A program made the translations under genes and the position numbers. DNA of 64,000 bases from Aurantibrevibacter litoralis (lineage in GTDB: Bacteria > Bacteroidota > Bacteroidia > Flavobacteriales > Flavobacteriaceae). Within the stretch, counting starts at the first letter, position 1; each line of letters begins with the position of its first letter. The stretch covers positions 1 through 64,000 of the forward strand of contig NZ_JAYEEQ010000012.1 of the NCBI RefSeq assembly GCF_034651555.1. The letters run 5' to 3'. The notes beneath the pieces were generated by a model, which was given only the letters and a program-made list of their open reading frames with translations, was not told the origin of the DNA and made no database searches. Positions 61,722 to 64,000 of this stretch are shown in pieces.

Positions 61722-62864
61722 TTACAAATGCGATAATTGCGGTTCACTTTCGTTTTCATGGGCATCATGTTCATGCTCTTCCGCGGCAAAACCAAAATAC
61801 AAGGCCGATAACATGGTAAATATATAGGCTTGCAATAACGCCACTAAAATTTCAATCAATGAAATAGCAAATGCCAAACCAAAAGAGAGCGGACTACCAA
61901 GCCAACTCTTAAAAATAAACATGAGCCCAATTAAACTCATTAATACAATGTGCCCTGCCTGCATGTTGGCGTATAAACGAATCAATAAGGAGAAGGGTTT
62001 AATAAAAATCCCCAAAATTTCTATAGGAACTAAAATAAGGTACAAGGGAATTTTTGCAATCCAAGGCATAGAATCTCCAAGTGGATCAAATAAATGTTTC
62101 CAATAATCTTTAGTTCCCGTAAAATTAGTAAGCAAGAAGGTAAGTAACGCCAAAGCAAAAGTAATGGCTATATTACCGGTAACGTTCACCCCTAAAGGCG
62201 TAAGTCCAAAAATATTTAAAAACCATATAAAGAAGAAGATGGTTAGTAAATAAGGCATGTACTTTTTATACCGTTTTTCACCAATATTTGGTCTTGCAAT
62301 ATCATCCCTAATATAGAGCACAATGGGCTCAAAAAAACGACCTGCACCCTTAGCTACGCCTGCATTTTTAGCGTAAGATTTGGCCAAACTGGAAAACAGC
62401 CACAGCATGAGTAGCCCGGTGATAAAAATCATAACCACACTTTTGGTAATCGAAAAATCAATCGGTTTTGTATTTGTTGGATGGTGATTCTCGTCGTAGC
62501 TTATAGTGCCTTCGGCATCAGTCTTGTAAATTTTGCCGTGATATAGCTTGTAATAGTTGCCATTTACCTCGGCCACTTCCTCTCCGTGATGCAACTTGGA
62601 AGACGAAAAAACCTGTAGCCCATTGTCCCATAAAATTACGGGTAATGGTACGCCTACATAAATATGTTCATGATTTTCGTTGGTATAGGAGAACAAAGAA
62701 AAATCATGCGAATCCTGCAAGTGATGCTGAATATATTCCTTTATTTCCGATTTAAGATCCTTTTTAGGTTCGTCTTCTTTCGGTTCAGGCAGTACGGCAA
62801 AACCATAACTAACAGAAAATAAGATAAAAACCAAGATAAGTTTTGAAAAAAAAGGATTTTCCAT
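61722..62864 (-). CDS. atpB: Fo ATP synthase a subunit
   Basis: 380 residues, longer than the roughly 270 of E. coli because of an N-terminal signal-like helix (LILVFILFSVSYGFAV) and about 130 residues of an exported region with many His. The core has SLLIRLYANMQAGHIV with the essential Arg. A His/Glu-rich C-terminus (AEEHEHDAHENESEP) is odd. The extended N-terminus is usual in Bacteroidota. Confidence 0.95.
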   Translation of the reverse strand: MENPFFSKLILVFILFSVSYGFAVLPEPKEDEPKKDLKSEIKEYIQHHLQDSHDFSLFSYTNENHEHIYVGVPLPVILWDNGLQVFSSSKLHHGEEVAEVNGNYYKLYHGKIYKTDAEGTISYDENHHPTNTKPIDFSITKSVVMIFITGLLMLWLFSSLAKSYAKNAGVAKGAGRFFEPIVLYIRDDIARPNIGEKRYKKYMPYLLTIFFFIWFLNIFGLTPLGVNVTGNIAITFALALLTFLLTNFTGTKDYWKHLFDPLGDSMPWIAKIPLYLILVPIEILGIFIKPFSLLIRLYANMQAGHIVLMSLIGLMFIFKSWLGSPLSFGLAFAISLIEILVALLQAYIFTMLSALYFGFAAEEHEHDAHENESEPQLSHL

Positions 62865-62981
62865 AGAGTAAAAATATCGGTCGCTAAAAATCGGTGCAAA
62901 TGTAAACTATTCTCTCAAAAAGAAAAAAGCATTTATGCTGTTTATTTTATCGCTATGTACGACAAGAAAAAGTGGAAAGGA

Positions 62982-63374
62982 TTATGTTTGTTTTTGAAGC
63001 ATTTTAGCGGTGAAAAAAGTCTCTATGGCCAAACCTATGGCGTAGGGAATAAAGAAGGCTGCAAATTCGAGTTTATCTACAACGCCATCGCTACGGTACG
63101 CGGGATAGAAAAAGATAAAAAACACTATAAATTTTATAAAACTGCCACCCATAAACAAAAACCCAATTTGGTTTTTAAACGTATTGCGCAGCGCATAAAG
63201 TCCCCCAAATATAGAAGAAGCCAGCAAAAAATTTACGATGTAGGAAAACACAATACGATTTCCATACGGCGGATATTCGTAAACGGCTAATAAAAAAGTG
63301 TGGCTTAAAAAGGACAACCCTAACACTAGGAAAAGGAATCCTACATACAAAACCACAGGATTTGTCTTCTTCAA
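62982..63374 (-). CDS. AtpI-like four-helix membrane protein of the atp operon
   Basis: 130 residues with four membrane helices (VVLYVGFLFLVLGLSFL; SYIVNFLLASSIFGGLYAL; FIKFIVFFIFFYPAY; IPYAIGLAIETFFTA). Position between atpZ and atpB is that of AtpI-type assembly/ion-uptake proteins; I place it in the DUF6168-like group from memory. The start is TTG at 63374 (MKKTNPVV); no ATG exists upstream in frame, so the start is uncertain. Downstream, about 117 nt separate it from atpB. Confidence 0.75.
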   Translation of the reverse strand: MKKTNPVVLYVGFLFLVLGLSFLSHTFLLAVYEYPPYGNRIVFSYIVNFLLASSIFGGLYALRNTFKNQIGFLFMGGSFIKFIVFFIFFYPAYRSDGVVDKLEFAAFFIPYAIGLAIETFFTAKMLQKQT

Positions 63375-63534
63375 ACGGATAAATTTAAATGTGATGTCTA
63401 TTTTTCAGCATTTTACATCGCTTTAAGATCGTGCTTTTGTAAGTGCCTCCCTGCTTTTTTAGTTAGCGCACAGCCAAACGTGGCGCTGCAGCTCATCGCA
63501 ATTCCAAGAATCCAAGTTCGTTGTGAAGGTCTTA

Positions 63535-63765
63535 TTAATATTTAATGCGTTTTAATTGACGCAATACCACCCAAAGGGCAATCGCTACGCCCAACAAGGC
63601 CGCTATGGCCGTAAAAATCTTCTTTTCGGACTCATAGTATGTGTCTACCCATTTGCCCCCCTGCACGGCCAAATAAATTATAGCGCCCATTTCAAAAGCA
63701 ATGCCCGAAAGTACGGCAACATTTTTAAAATTTGGTTTCTTTTTAGGAGGCTTTTGCGGGTTCAT
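63535..63765 (-). CDS. atpZ: AtpZ/AtpI family protein
   Basis: 76 residues: basic N-terminus, two membrane helices (VAVLSGIAFEMGAIIYLAV; FTAIAALLGVAIALWVVL) linked by GGKWVDTYY, as in AtpZ. It works with AtpI in ATP synthase assembly or Mg2+ supply. Its first 23 nt overlap the end of the bactofilin gene, tying the operon to it. Confidence 0.85.
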   Translation of the reverse strand: MNPQKPPKKKPNFKNVAVLSGIAFEMGAIIYLAVQGGKWVDTYYESEKKIFTAIAALLGVAIALWVVLRQLKRIKY

Positions 63766-64000
63766 TCTTAGAAGCGTTAGTGCCCGAGGTATAGGAAGAC
63801 CCGCTAGAAGCGTTCCCTTTGCCCTTCATGGTGCATGATGCGTTAAAAGTGGCTCCGGGTTCTACCGCTAACTTGGCTACAGAAACCGTACCTTCGATAA
63901 CCGCAGAGGCCTTTAACGATAACAAGTCGGACACCAAAAGCTCTCCATTAAAACTACCTTCTATGTCGGCGTTAACACATTCTACTTTGCCATGAATATA
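63743..64000 (-). CDS. Bactofilin (polymer-forming cytoskeletal protein), C-terminal part
   Basis: 85 residues visible; the N-terminal part lies beyond the window. The repeated beta-helix rungs (GKVECVNADIEGSFNGELLV; SAVIEGTVSVAKLAVEPGA) are typical of bactofilin. The tail is Ser/Thr/Ala-rich and low complexity. The stop lies inside atpZ (23-nt overlap). Confidence 0.88.
   Translation of the reverse strand, partial: YIHGKVECVNADIEGSFNGELLVSDLLSLKASAVIEGTVSVAKLAVEPGATFNASCTMKGKGNASSGSSYTSGTNASKNEPAKAS

Noticed and set aside
62955..63290. 111-codon plus-strand ORF opposite the AtpI-like gene
   Set aside because: Very basic, shadow-type translation; the minus-strand frame has four clear membrane helices and operon context.
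1..64000. tRNA or rRNA genes
   Set aside because: I looked for GTTCGAATC-type T-arms with CCA ends and for rRNA-conserved strings in the gaps and found none I could support.

Overview
The window reads as a chromosomal segment of a member of the Flavobacteriaceae (Bacteroidota). Supporting signs are moderately AT-rich DNA with A-rich, SD-poor starts, several -7 boxes of the Bacteroidota type TAnnTTTG, three TonB-dependent/outer-membrane barrel proteins with carboxypeptidase-D-like N-terminal domains, and an F1Fo ATP synthase operon that lacks beta and epsilon and starts next to a bactofilin gene. Several products were recognised from family motifs in the translated sequence; no database search was possible.

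Layout. 1-790: AT-rich accessory DNA with the end of an unknown gene, a truncated SnoaL-like gene and two hairpin elements resembling cassette-recombination sites. 794-5707: tandem outer-membrane barrel proteins (minus). 5905-8049: lepA and a small unknown gene. 8083-12279: two cation:proton antiporters (minus). 12441-16904: MBL hydrolase, subtilisin-like lipoprotein protease and M1 aminopeptidase (plus). 17407-19526: rnpA and an S41 protease. 19636-23298: TonB receptor and DUF1460 hydrolase (minus). 23733-28813: hemH, MATE exporter, hemJ-like oxidase and a histidine kinase (plus). 29047-29829: enoyl-CoA hydratase. 30227-37660: a divergent sugar-oxidation locus. The minus arm has a TIM-barrel lipoprotein, a broken DinB gene, a NupG-type transporter and a Gfo/Idh dehydrogenase. 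The plus arm has a GMC oxidoreductase, a gluconate-2-dehydrogenase-subunit-3-like partner and a second TIM-barrel protein. 38227-39400: gene-poor. 39429-43009: nrdB-nrdA (minus). 43559-44313: two secreted unknowns. 44877-47588: LytTR regulator and TPR histidine kinase. 47578-52648: DUF3109, MarC, small membrane protein, S41 protease, dCMP deaminase, HupE/UreJ and TerB-DnaJ proteins. 52774-56230: bacilliredoxin, acyltransferase, HD protein and a Tat-type Gfo/Idh protein. 56605-57141: cold-shock protein and small membrane protein. 57739-63765: atpZ, AtpI-like, atpB-E-F-H-A-G (minus), followed by a bactofilin gene cut by the window end.

The most unusual structure is a roughly 200-bp intergenic repeat with four full copies (R1-R4), all in plus orientation downstream of plus-strand genes, plus one decayed inverted fragment. 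Each copy can fold into up to five successive hairpins, the last of which resembles an intrinsic terminator. In R3 and R4 a 24-nt micro-repeat is inserted in the first hairpin loop. The most interesting metabolic unit is the divergent locus at 30.2-37.7 kb, which looks like a periplasmic sugar/glycoside oxidation route with a candidate LacI-type operator between its two arms.

No rRNA, tRNA, CRISPR array or transposase gene was recognised.
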